Assembly (NCBI RefSeq): GCF_963676685.1
Contig: NC_092347.1
Span: 92,508,208-92,572,207, forward strand
From: Mytilus edulis
Lineage: Eukaryota; Mollusca; Bivalvia; Mytilida; Mytilidae
Direction of reading: 5' to 3'
DNA: 64,000 nucleotides
Positions 1-13,500 of the stretch are shown one piece after another. The translations under genes and the position numbers were made by a program. The notes beneath the pieces were generated by a model. It made no database searches. It saw nothing but the letters and a program-made list of their open reading frames with translations, and was not told the DNA's origin. Positions within the stretch are counted from its first letter, which is position 1, and each line of letters begins with the position of its first letter.

Positions 1-2049
1 TTCATTTTTCCCATTGCATATTTTTGAATATCGTTGCTACCATACTATAGAATAGCGGGACACATTTAAAAGTTTTAAACAATGACATAATTTTTCAAAA
101 TATTACCTCGTCGAAATTTGCACTTTTTTTGATAATGACCCATATGCTTAACTAAAGCACTTTAACACCCGATCAGTGCATAACCACATGTGCTTATAGG
201 GCATACAATCATGTGGAAAATAAGAATCGAGGAAAAGCATATTTATTAAAGAATTTTATTGTACTATCGTATGGATAACAACAAGAAGACACCAACATTG
301 TCTATTTGATATAAGATTTTAAGAAATTTTGAAAAAAATAATGTTTGTATTTGTCCTATGCCTTTACTGACATTTGTTATACTTTAGTTATTGGATACAA
401 ATTAGGCCACAGCTAAATAGTTTTACTGGATTCGCATCCGTACTCGTTTTAAACTCGTGTTTTAAACTCATGTCCTTCGGGATGGGCAAGCATAGTTAGG
501 GTAAATACTGAAATAGATTATAATATTAAGACTCTATTGATCTAGAAATAGACAATCAATATGACACCATGTAATGTTGGTAATTGGTTGGGTAGAAACG
601 GACATTACAAAAATTTTTGTTCATATTTATTTCAGTTTTTTTTCAAATTGAAAAGAATATTCTGCATGGTTCTGGAAACATTTTCTATTGTTGATTTTTC
701 AACCAAGACTTCTCTTGACAAGCGGCCAGTGAGTATAGATGTGTCAGAAAAAAATGTAACAGCTAATCACTAGCCTAGTTTGGTTATCATTTAGTTGTTC
801 GTAAAATTCAATCGATTTAGGCAATTGTCGGTGTTCTGCTAAGCTTGTGGAATGAATATAAAAGGTAACACACAAAAGTACAGTGACTGCTTGTTGCTGT
901 CTTCAAAACTTCACGTGGCAAATATTTCATGCATGTCCAAGACACCAAAGAATAGAGCCAGTAATAATAAAATTCCTGGCATTGTGCCAGTCATGATATT
1001 TTTCATGGAAGTGTGCTAGTCGTGATACTATTCTTGGAACTGAGATAGTAAAAAAAATACTCTTTGAACTGTTTCAGTCATGATAATTCCTCATGGAACA
1101 GTAGTCAATAGTGTCATTCATGACAATTCCTAATGGAACAGTGCCAGAGTCACAATCACCTTCCTTGGCCTTTCTCTTTCTATTCAAAGCAAGTTTCATA
1201 AAACCAAGCAAGTCAAAATAAAATGCCTGGAATTCTGCAAGAAGTTTCTTGGAACTGTGGCAGTCACAATAACGTTCCTGGAACTTTGCCACTCACAGCG
1301 AGTTTCCGGAAAATGTGCCAGTCACAATAAAATTACTGGAACAGTACCAAACACAAGAAGATTCCTTACGTGGATCAAAAACAAGTTCCGGGGTAAAACT
1401 AGTTGTGTGAGTATTCGACTCCTACGCTATAATCTTGACGAGAATCTGATATGGTCAAAAATGACAAAAACAAAATTTTAGCTAATTTCAGATTCTTTAT
1501 ATTTAGCCCCAAGTTGTCTTCTTGTCTATTTTTCCAACATTTCTCCGTACTTTCTTTTTTTTTTTTTTTTTAATTTTCTATGTTGTTAACCCCCGTCCTT
1601 CAGGACCACAACATTAATTATAGTTATAACGGTATAACTAATTGGTGTTTTCCTTATATATATCCGCATTTTTTATGTATGTTCTGTACAGATATAGGTC
1701 GATTTCATTGGGTTTTTTTCATACCTTTTTCCATCAATATTTTTTGATAAAAAAACATTAATTTGTAAAAAAAACCCTTATCACGTCTTTTTATTTGATC
1801 TATTAAACTTCGTTTATAGAAGTGCATGTTTTCTTAGCTAGTGCATGTTTTATTCCTACAATGGTCTTTCCATATAAACAATAGAACATACATTCAATGT
1901 ATAGGATTTATGCAGAGTTACACAGTTTGGTAAATGAATTTTTAATTTGAATGAGACACAGATCCCACTGATATATGTTTTACTTGTTATACAGTTTTCT
2001 AATTGATTATTGATTGGATAAACATATAGTACATATAAACAGTACATAC
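1..2049. other. Left flank, no recognised exon
   Basis: No coding exon is recognisable here on either strand; the open frames are short and without family features. Because the JmjC-like gene runs leftward from 2050, this stretch is probably its first intron. It contains a degraded minisatellite (960-1350) and poly-T and AT-rich runs near 1550-1800. Confidence 0.5.
960..1350. repeat. Degenerate minisatellite, about 35-40 bp unit
   Basis: A diverged tandem repeat recurs with a core resembling 'gtgccagtcacaataa' followed by 'ttcctggaac'. About ten units can be followed by eye, with small indels and substitutions. Chance open frames on both strands come from the repeat and are not genes. Confidence 0.65.
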
Positions 2050-2327
2050 TCTAAGTATTGGTCAGTCCATAACTTGTATGCTGGAAATTGTCCGTTTTCT
2101 AGAACACCTTTCACAATAAACGGTACACTTTTGGCAATGTAATTTTCATAAAAGTCTGTAGGAGATGGGAATTCCTTCAATAATGTAACTCCTCCAAGAG
2201 ATTTTCTATGGTGACCAAGAGGCTTTAAATGTCCAGGTATATTTTCACACGCGGTAAAGGATAAGAACGTGAAATAAGATGACAAGAAATAAACAAAGTT
2301 ATATTTTCCAACATGGAATACTGCCAT
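2050..2327 (-). CDS. Probable JmjC-domain protein, first coding exon (partial)
   Basis: Read on the minus strand from the ATG at 2327, this encodes about 92 residues before a good donor (gtatgt, reverse complement of 2049-2044). The first 25 or so residues are hydrophobic and aromatic, like a signal peptide or anchor. They are followed by 'PGHLKPLGHHRKS' and then 'FPSPTDFYENYIAKSVPFIV', the usual opening of cupin/JmjC oxygenases ('fps..eFy..yv....PvilkG'). The iron-binding HxD...H residues of such enzymes lie further downstream and are not seen here. If the family call is right, the product is a 2-oxoglutarate- and Fe(II)-dependent hydroxylase-like protein, possibly secretory. The family assignment is from recognition of the N-terminal motif only. 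The gene is divergent from PIGO, with 2.3 kb between start codons. Confidence 0.5.
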
Positions 2328-4594
2328 ATTGAAAATATTAGAAACAACCCGGTAAAATCGACTGCATACGTATCCTGTTACAAATTAATGTACTAGTATA
2401 TTACAAAAAATCCCCTTCAACATGTTCAACGCATATATTTATTATTTCTAACATAGTCAATACCTAGAAATGTATCTAAAATATAACTTTGACACGTGTC
2501 TGTATAATATTATTATGTTTTACATATTTGTCAGCAAGCTTGTTAATTATTTTGTTTTGTATCATGATCGTTTTTTTCCTGATTAGTGTAGACATTTAGA
2601 TCATATATTTGAAATAAACTATACATATGTCCTTCGGTTCCGTTTGTACTAACTTACGTGCATGTACGTACAGGATGTATATATATTAAAGTATATATGT
2701 TGATAAATCATGCATATTATAGTTACAAAGTGAAGTACGTTGCATCAAAATCCGAGATCCTTAGATGTCAGTTTAAAGTAATATCAAACCTCAAATTACA
2801 AAATAATGATGCATATTTTGTTTAATAATTAAAAGGACAGTTTTCATTATAACACTTATGTACAAAACCTTTTTTTGAAGAAAGTTCTTTTATTTGTTAA
2901 CATTTAGAAGAAGTTTACTTTATTCTTATTGCTTGCTTCCAGCTAGGAAGATCTAGGAAGCAATTCGTCGACATATTTTCCGTATGCAAGTGACCTTTAA
3001 GTTAGCCGTTAACCCCTCTCGTAAAAAATTCGTAGATCGTAATATGGATCTGTCATTAAAATAAACTCTTATCTGATTGTCTACATGTTATACACGTGCT
3101 CAAAATCCATGCTCCTTTGTTGATTGTTTACTATAAGGTGACAATTGGTAAACTACGACTTCAAAACACGACAATTAAGTAGCTGTCCTATTTTCACATC
3201 AAAACAGACAGTAAGAAAATGATAAAACCGTGCTCAGAAGACTTAGTTTATGATTTACATGCATTGGTTGAAGAATTGGATAATCATTATGTTTCACCAG
3301 TCACTCGTTTCATCATGATGACTTTAACGTTTCCCTCTTTCAAACTATGATGTCAAATGTCAGCTATGAAACTTTATATAAATGGTGATTAGGTGGGTTT
3401 TAGATTTTAGCAAATCCAAAAGCAAATGGTTAAAAACCTTTGAAAATTAAAGACCAATATAATGTTATGGTTTCGATTCATGTTTCTTATTCATAAATTT
3501 TAAACTGTTTGAATAAAATGTTAGTGCAACTACACATATGAATTTTAAAAAATAAATAAATAAAAGAGTTTTGGGAATCAAACTGGCACATCAATATATC
3601 AAAACAGAACTACGTACGCAGTGTTAGCAATCCTGGCTATCCTTGAACCATTATTAACTCGTAGGTGCTTAACGAGCTTGACTACGCACAGGGTCGAACG
3701 GTCGAAATAAAAAGAAATTCAACTACTGTAAGCCGCTATCTTTTATTGTACAAAATATCGAAAACAATCTGTCAACTTAGTGAGCGGTTCATTTCTCTGT
3801 GAAATATGCAAATTTGGATAGCGGAATGCATTCATATATGATTTGTAAAACCTTCATTTTAATAGCGAAAATTTTATGTTTTATCTAATTATTATTTCTG
3901 ATTTTACAAATACCGTGAAACATCTTTTAATAGATTAATTTTGTTTCTTCAAACTTTAGCCTTGTAAGGAGAGGTAACTCACGATTGTCAGACTAACTTT
4001 TAAAGAGGAATATGTAAATAAATTATTTGGTACTATTAGATAATTGTATTAGTCCCAGAGTCATTTGACATGCCTTGTTTTCAAGAAGAAAAACGAATCG
4101 CGTAATCTCATTTTATTTTCTAAAAGCACACAATTAGAGCTATGTTTAGTTTTTGTTTTAATATAATTCTACACAGCTGGTTCACACACAGAGTTTTTTC
4201 CTTGTATAACTTTTACAAAATCTGTTGAGATGCTGTCAGGTTATCCAGTAGAGGTGCTTGTCACATGAGCTGCTGATGTTTTTTGATAAAAAGTTCCGTT
4301 AGACTATTAGAATTTTTATATAAATTTATAAGATTGCTAGAACTTCTGAAATTTTGCAAGTTGTCGCATAACGTTATATGCGCATGATTTTTTTTAAATG
4401 ATCGATGTTTCTGGTCATGTCTTTTAATCGATATATTTCTCATTTATATGTGATCATCTGTTTATATTCTTTTGTTATTTTCTTTAATAACCGGAAATTT
4501 GACGAATGCTGAACCGAAAAAGTTTTTTTTATTATTTCCGTTTGGTAACTTCCGTAAAACCGGCGAAAATGTGAAGAAATTTTTTAGGAAAAAA
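2328..4594. other. Divergent intergenic spacer
   Basis: This spacer separates the minus-strand JmjC-like exon from the PIGO start. It is AT-rich, with no recognisable exon or intact mobile element. Promoters for both genes should lie here, but no convincing core promoter element stands out. Confidence 0.5.
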
Positions 4595-7500
4595 ATGGGA
4601 CAAAACTTTAAATGCTTTTTCCTTTTATGCTTTCTAATCTTACTTTACGTTTGTGGGTTGCTTATGTTTGCAAAAGGATTTCTTTTGAAGAGAGTGGTTG
4701 TAGAAAGAAACAGTACCTGTAAAGTTGACTTTGCCATGCAAAGTGACATGCACGGAGAAAAGGGTTGTTGGATGCATGTCCGTTATAAGAAGGCTATTAT
4801 AATCGTAATAGACGCATTACGATATGATTTCGCTTCATTTGACCCCACAGCAAATGATTCTATTCCATACAAAAATAGGTTAACTTTTATTAAAAATTCT
4901 CTGATGAAACCAAACAATGCAAAACTTTACAAATTTATAGCCGACCCACCTACGACGACACTACAGAGATTGAAAGGACTGACTACGGGAAGTCTTCCCA
5001 CATTTGTTGATGCTGGATCTAATTTTGCTAGCTCTGAAATAACAGAGGATAATTTTATAGATCAGTTAATTGGCCACAACAAAAGAATAAAATTTCTTGG
5101 TGATGACACTTGGATTGGACTGTTCCCTAACAGATTTGATAAACAGTTTCCATTTCCATCATTTAATGTGAAAGATTTACATACAGTTGATGATGGTGTC
5201 TTAAAACACCTGTTCAAAGAACAGAGCAAGAATGACTGGGAAGTGTTGGTTGCTCATTTTCTTGGTGTTGATCATTGTGGTCATCGATATGGTCCAAACC
5301 ATCCAGCTATGAGAGACAAATTGTCTCAAATGAATGATATGATTAGGTAATACAATGTACACCTCCAGATCTGCAAATATTTTTATTATCCTGCTTTTAC
5401 ATGCAACATGTGCAATGTATATATTGATTGTATTAATAATATGAGACAGGTGTTACCTGTGAAAGGGGACGAAGTCCATATCAATTACATATTTTAATAT
5501 TCAGAAGAAATGGAATTACAGTAACAAATCAGATTTTGGTTCTGTTGTTACTCAAAGTCTCATGACAAACGAGGCTGGAAGAAAGACAGAAAGAGTTTTC
5601 TGCGCAAATGCGTGAAAATGAAAAAGTTACAAAAAAAAGTTAACGATTTTGAATGTTCATTAGCACATTGGAAATTATTTTTTTAATTTTTTTTATTGAT
5701 TTTTCTACTGTTATAGGGGACTTTGTCCCCTTATTAACATGATTACAATGTTTTATGATCATAAATCAGATTGGGTTACCCAAATGTTGCAAAGCACCTG
5801 CCACCTGCCATACCTCTATGACAAATATGTTGTGTCCCTGCATACAAATGTTCTAAATAATTTTGTTATTGTGTGTAAATATCTTGTCTTTCCAAATTTT
5901 TTGCCTCTAGCATGTCTAGCAAATGTTGTGACCTGAGACCCATCATTACTTGTCATGCTTGTGTTTGTCTTCTATCAATTTATCATATGAAAAGTTAACA
6001 TTATTTGTTAAATAATAGCAACCTGTTTTATCCTTTGCTACAATGTAGCATGTCATTGATTTTTATACTGAAAGTAATTCTGATTCTTTTAACTTAATAA
6101 TGCATTTTTTTGTAAATCTGTTTTAAAGGAATGTGACAAGGTTGATGAAAGATGACACAATATTATTTGTGATGGGTGATCATGGGATGACTAAAACAGG
6201 AGACCATGGCGGAGACAGTAAAGATGAATTAGAAGCAGCGTTATTTGTGTATAGTCCTGCACAGATAACCAGCCAACATAATCTATGGGTAATACCTCAG
6301 TTAAGACAAGAAAAAATGCTGTGATTTCTTTTACCAACCTTTAAATTGTTCAGAATTTCATGGTTCATTCAATAGTATAAATTGGGCTTTCATGCATATG
6401 GCTTTGAAAATAACTACTAATTCTCTAAGAATGGTACATTGTGTCCTTTTGTCATTTGTGCTTAGTATTTGTCTAATAAGTTGATTCCTTTCCAATTAGA
6501 TTCCAATTTGTACAGTTTGCTCTTGTGTTGTGTTGTATTTCAGTTGCTGTTGATTAGATTTGGTTTCATTTTTAATTTTTTTTTCTTCAAATTTTGAGTG
6601 TAATTCTATAAAGGAAATTTATATTCTATTTTCTATAAATCTCAAGATTTTCCTTCATCTACTCAAATGTTTTAACAAAATATGCTTTGTAGACTAGTTC
6701 TAGGTCATCTTTCATTGGTGGAATAAGAGAATTAAAAAGAAGAGCATATTAATAAAGAATGCTTTATAAATATAAAAAAGAAGATATGATATGATTGCCA
6801 ATGAGACAACTCTCGATAAGAGACCAAATGACACAGAAATTAACAGCTTTAGGTCACTGTACAACCTTCAACAATCAGCAACGCCCATACCACATAGACA
6901 GCTATAAAAGGCCCCAAAATCACAAATATAGAACAATTCACACAACAAATCTAACAGGCTCATTAATATTAAAAAAATGAACAACTAAAACTAATATGTT
7001 ACACAGCAACAAATGACAACCACTGAATTACAAGGGACTGACATAAGAACAAACTAATTGAAATGTAGGGGGGTAAGTTAGTTTGTAAAATGTAAATTAT
7101 TACTCATTACAAATGCTTGAAGACAATAATATGGCATCTGGTAAAAAATTGGTTGCTGCTTCGACAGAATCATAATTAGCCAAAAAATAAATTTGAGTAT
7201 GACTTTTCATCTTACTTTCCCTATGAACATGATGAAGATACAAAAATGATTGCTAATACTTGTACTTTGATGTTGTAGAAAGAAAGGGACACAATTTCCC
7301 AAATAGATTTTGTACCAACCATCTCTCTGCTATTAGGTATACCAATACCATTCTCTAACCTAGGCCAGGTGATAGAGGAACTATTTACACATTGTCCATG
7401 GTGGCAAACTAGCAGTGACATCAAGAAGGTAATTATGAACAAAACAGAAGTACATGTATATGATATATATCACTTTGTAAAAATTACTAAAACCACAAGT

Positions 7501-10500
7501 CAACAATAAAATAATAAACTGTTGTGACATAGAGATATGTGTTGCCTGTGTGATTTTTTTTTTGTACCGATACAACCTACATGTATGTAGGAAACAGCAA
7601 GCCTGCATCTTGCTTTGGCCATGCTAGCGACTTTAGTTCCAGTTGAGACAAAGACATGTAGGAGTGATCAAATGTACATTGCATAATATGCTTGGATACA
7701 CATACTAAGGCTATTATAATCGTGATAGAGGAACTATTTACACATTGTCCATGGTGGCAAACTAGCAGTGACATCAAGAAGGTAATTATGAACAAAACAG
7801 AAGTACATGTATATGATATATATCACTTTGTAAAAATTACTAAAACCACAAGTCAACAATAAAATAATAAACTGTTGTGACATAGAGATATGTGTTGCCT
7901 GTGTGATTTTTTTTTTTGTACCGATACAACCTACATGTATGTAGGAAACAGCAAGCCTGCATCTTGCTTTGGCCATGCTAGCGACTTTAGTTCCAGTTGA
8001 GACAAAGACATGTAGGAGTGATCAAATGTACATTGCATAATATGCTTGGATACACATACTAAGAACTTAAAAGTTATTAATCTTGAACAGTGAGTCAGAA
8101 ATTTGTACTTACATGAAACTAAAGATACAATAAATTGTTACATACATATATAGTTCAATCAGTTGTGGATATGGTGATACAGATATTGTCTTTATTCTAG
8201 TGATTCCATCCTGCTTACAATTTAGCTGTAGTTTGAGTATGACTATGAGTGTTTATTAAGAAAAGCAAAACCTTAATTTAATTTCCATACAGTAATTTGA
8301 TAGTGTTGGTTACAACAGAAGTTATTAATACATATATTATTTCTCAAAAACAAATTTCATTTTATGTCTGTACAATGTAAGTCACAAAGTTGGTTTCAGT
8401 TCTCTAACTTAAGTTTGACTAAACCAAATATTATGAATTTTATACACAATGCTTATTACCACAAATTTAAAACACAGATCATGTTTAAACTTTGATGGCG
8501 TAACTTTTACCGTTCTAGAGTTATGCCCCTTTACAAATTGAAAAATTGCCCAGGTTTTTTGGTTTTCATTCTCTAACTTAAGTTTGCCTTTATTAAGTGA
8601 AATGAAATTTATACACAATGCTTATTACCACAGAATACAACTCAAGTTCGGATTTTGGTGGTGTCAATTAAACCATTCTAGAGTTATGTCCCTTTACAAA
8701 GGGAAAAATTGCCAAATTTTTAAAATTAATTTGTAGATTTTCATCAAACTTTTGAAAAAATTGGGGTGGGTGGGAGGATTTAATTTTTTATATTTTATTT
8801 CATATGAAACCCTCTTGTGACGTGTTTTTCATATACATGTATGCAAGTGTTTAGTTTTAGTTTAGGTTAGTTTAAACATTTATTTATAGTGAATTAATTG
8901 GGAAACAAGTTATTGCAACTTATATTTATCCCTTAAGACTTTGTGGGTGCTACCTTGTAGCGGCAATAGCCTACTCTTTTACGAAATCTATAATGGTGTC
9001 TTTAACGTCCAAGACATATGTCTCTCTCTTCGCACGGGTCAGCCATTTATTGTCCCCTTCTGACAGACTACCAAGTACCAAGTATCATCGTTTCTCAAGA
9101 CCATAATTGCAAATGGTGTAGAGGGAGACGGAAAATTCACTCCCCAATTACCGTATATATAAGCTTATTATTACATTTGCAAATGTAATAATAAGCTTAT
9201 ATCATGTATAAGCATGTATAAAAAAATAAAAAAATCAAATTCTCAAATATTTCTAATTGGCAACCTCTGTTCTACATGTAATTGCTGCCGTAGAGATCTA
9301 TTTATTGTAAACATAAAAAAAACATGGGAGATATGTTCTCTTCAGTTGGACTACCTTCATGCACACCCAATTTATTTTGCTTTCTAAGCATTATGGTTTA
9401 TACTCCCCATAAAATGAAGAAATGTGCTTTGGTACGCATCACAAGTATTTAGTCTAAATAATCCTGACATCTTGAAAGGCTATTATATTTTATTGCTTTG
9501 ACACCTTATAAACAGCTTAGCCTTTCAAGATGTCATAATTATCTGAAATACAAAAGTATAATGAGTACTGAATAAAATGAGTGTTGAAAAAAATATGGTT
9601 GGTGCTTATGCAAGATGCAAATATAATAACAATGGAAAATAAACATGAACTTAAAAAAAATGAAGTTGTTTAATAAATCTATTAGGGTATTGGGACATAG
9701 GGTGTTTTCTGTTTATCATATATATACAAAAAAACTCAATATTAAATCGATCATAAATGTAACGGTAAACCAGTTCATGCTTGTATCAGTTTCTTTATTC
9801 AGTCATCTTTTGTGTAACTATGTGTTCCACAATTCTTGTGCTTTGGAAAATTTACTGACAGAAAGTCATTGCCTAAATAAGAATATCCACGGTTTTCTAA
9901 TCACAGAAATTTGTGACTGCATACCGCGATTTGCGTTCTTGGGCACCACGTGTAACTCGTAACCGGAATATTTCATGCCCTTCTCGTAATCAATCTTTAT
10001 TCTTGGTAGATGATATTGTCATCGTAGAGCAGCAGAGTATGTCTACTAATAATCATTAAATGATAAGATTATTCGAAGAAATACAAAAAACAAAATTTGA
10101 AACAAACAGGAAGTTTTGAATGAAATGAAATTATGGACTGTAACCGATAATGGAAACAAACAAAATCCGGAAATCATAATTTTTTTTAAAATAAAAAAAT
10201 CGGGGCAGGCGGAGATGAAAATCTATCATTTAATTTTAATTGGCCTAACCTTAAGTTTGACTATGCCAAATGTTATGTTACTTATACACAATGTTATAAC
10301 CACAAAACACAAATCAAATTCGAATTTTGGTGGTGTCACTTTAACCTTTCTAGAGTTATGCCCCTTTACAAATGGAAAAATTGCTGAATTTTCTGTTTCC
10401 ATTCTCTAACTTAAGTTTGCCTTTACCAAATGTTATGAAACTTATACACAATGCTTATTACATGTACCACAAAACTTGGATTAAGTACAAAATTGGGTAG

Positions 10501-13500
10501 TGTCACTTTTACCATTCTTCAGCAATGTCTGTTTTAACTTTATATGATATGCAAGCGGGCATCATCTGTGTTCAATGGACACATTCCCCATTTTAAGGTT
10601 CTTTAAAATAATCTGTTAATAAATGATTGATGTGAAATGCAAGTTTGACAATCTATAACAAATTGCAACTACAAAGTCAATTTTGTTTTTATGGAACATA
10701 AGTATTTGAATAAACATATGTGGAAGCTTGTTAATAGTATTTTTATTTTATAGTATTGATTTTGCTGTAATGGTACAATTTTTTGGTATTAATCATGTAA
10801 GCTGTCATTAGTTGACAAATATAATTACAATATTTAGTTGTACATGCATTTAAGATATATTTATATTGTATTGTTACAGAATAAGATACTCTTGTAGGAA
10901 AAACAAATGTACAAGAGACTCTTAAACAGTCAGGGGACTTACTTAAATAAGTGATTTTTTAATCACTTATTTAAGTAGCAAATTCAAAGTTTTGTCACAA
11001 ATTGTGATTTTGTTCAATGTTGTAGTTTTACCAAAATTTTAAACACATAGGTTTAAATAATATCTTTTCATTAGTAAAATTGAAAAAATGAAAAAATGAC
11101 CTTTTTGCTTTTTAAGTAGCAAGGTTTGTGCCTTTAATGCTATCTTTTAGCTGCAAATTCTATTTTAGTTAAAAAAAAATGCTATAATAATGGCTTTACA
11201 TAATGAACTGATACTTTCTTAAAAGATTTTTCCCAGCAGTTGGAGTATTTTTCCTGTGAAGTTCAAGGATTCATCTTTCAGATTATGTAATAAAATTCTA
11301 CTGTTTGCAATAAAAATTTCACTGTTCGGGGATGTTGAAATTAGTGGGGGTTATTAAAATAATGATACTTAAAGAAAGTGATATTTTGGAAGGAAATTGA
11401 GGTATGATACTTAAACAAGTGATTTCTATGTCATTATCCTAGATTCAGTACAAGGCCATCACCTGAAATGACCTGGTCATCCTATCAACACAGATGTTGG
11501 TTCTGATAATTTTAGAAACTCAGGGTTTCAAACATAATTAGTCCCTGGATCATTAGTATTCTATATTTAAAGTTACAATATAATTAAATCACTTCTTCTA
11601 GTGATTAATCTGTACTACTTAGATAGGTGATTATTAAAGAAAGACAACTCTTACTCCCAACTTTTGTGGAAGTAATGTTACTTGAATCAGTGATTTAGAA
11701 AATCACTCATTTAAGTAAGTCCCCTGACTGTTAAAGGGGCACTTTATATAAGAGATATATAAAAAATTAAAAATATGATTTTATTTTGTTCAATCATTTA
11801 TGAATTAGAAATAATGAAATAATTATTTGCTTTAAGCAGCCAGTATGGTTCAGTTTTGTCAAAATGAGCTAAGAAACATTCAATCTCATTAAAATCCGAT
11901 GTTCTGATACGCTACCCTCCGTATCAGAACATCGGATTTTAATGAGATTGAGAAACATTGATGATAAATTATTCACTTACAAGTGAATAATTGAACCTCA
12001 TTGAATTGTGTAAACTTCAATTTGACCACTTAACTAGAGATGGATAACACATGAATTATGCGTGTAAAGTTATTTGAAGGAAAATAATTTATATTAATAT
12101 TTATGTATTTATGTTTACATCGCTTAAATGCTCATCTGAGGACTTCGGATGACTTCAAAGGTCAACTCAATAGTTAATAAGATGGCGTCTAGACTAAAAT
12201 ACACATGAAAAGAAGCTACATATTATAGAGCCCATGCCCTGTAAATTGTTTATTTTAGAATTTTAATAGTTTGGATAATTAATTTTTTACATTGTTATAA
12301 ATCAAATATTAGAATTTGAGTCAAATCGGTGACCATAAACATGACAGGTAGTGCCCCTTTAAGTAAATATAGGCTTGTATGCAGACTCTGGCAAAACCAC
12401 ACAATTAAATATCCACGAAATGCAATATTTAATATTTAATATATATAGGAATCCATGAAAATTAATACCCATGAAAATAAATGAATCCACAGTATAGAAG
12501 ATTTAATTGTGTATTTTCTGTTTCTAGGTTTATCACAGCACCAAAGCCTTGAGATTGAATGCGAAACAAATCAGTTACTACCTTACATCTTACTACGAAT
12601 ACTCATCAGACTTTCCAATACAAAAGTATTATGAACTACAAAATCTTTTAGATCATGCTGAGAAAGACTTACAAGCTTTAGTTACCGCTATGGTAAAAGA
12701 TGGAGCAACAAGGGACATAACTGAAGATTTGAAAATTTTAAGAGGCCATTATATTAAATACATATCACAAGTTGGGAAAATTTGTAAAGGAATTTGGGCC
12801 AAATTTGATATGATGTCAATATCAATAGGAATATTGACCCTTCTGTTGGCCATTTCAACCAATATATATTACATACGAATTTCAGATAGTAGTGAAGTGC
12901 CAAATTCTGTGGTCATTTTAATTCTATACTGTGTGGTTTATTTGACTTATGCAATGTTTCAGACATTTTTTGTGGGAGAAACATTGTCAGCATTCATGGT
13001 ATATATTCTGGCTATAGTTGGTATAGTAATGATATGGATTTTAACCTATAACTTTTCTGCACCTGAAACAGTAGCAGAAACATGCCTTTCATTAAACATC
13101 AATAACATCTTTTCATGGATGATAATGTTATTATATTTTGTATTATTCTTTTCAAACAGTTTTGTAGTACATGAAGACTCAGTAACATTGTTCTTTACTC
13201 AGACATTAATGTGGATATTTTGTTTTAAAAGTATTCAGTCATTTCTAGTCAAATACGATACTTCACAATTGGACCAAAAAGCCAAAAGACACAAAACACA
13301 ACATAAAACTTACGATATTATGAGAACTTTGACTCAGCCATCAATACTAGCAATATTTGCGACACTACTTTTAAATGTGCTAGTCAGATTTTCATCAAAC
13401 TTTAGAGCATGCCGTGAAGAACAATGGACATGTTCTTTATCACTGTTTTTGTATCCATTAGCTAGTTTACCAGAGGAGTTAACAAGCTACAGAAATGTTA

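Noticed and set aside
4472-4594. Upstream in-frame ATG giving PIGO 41 extra residues
   Set aside because: The extension is not like PIG-O N-termini and would move the anchor inward; kept only as an alternative start.
7221-7976. Four minus-strand frames of 72-80 residues, repeated
   Set aside because: They are antisense to PIGO exon 3 and its duplicate; the repetition reflects the DNA duplication.
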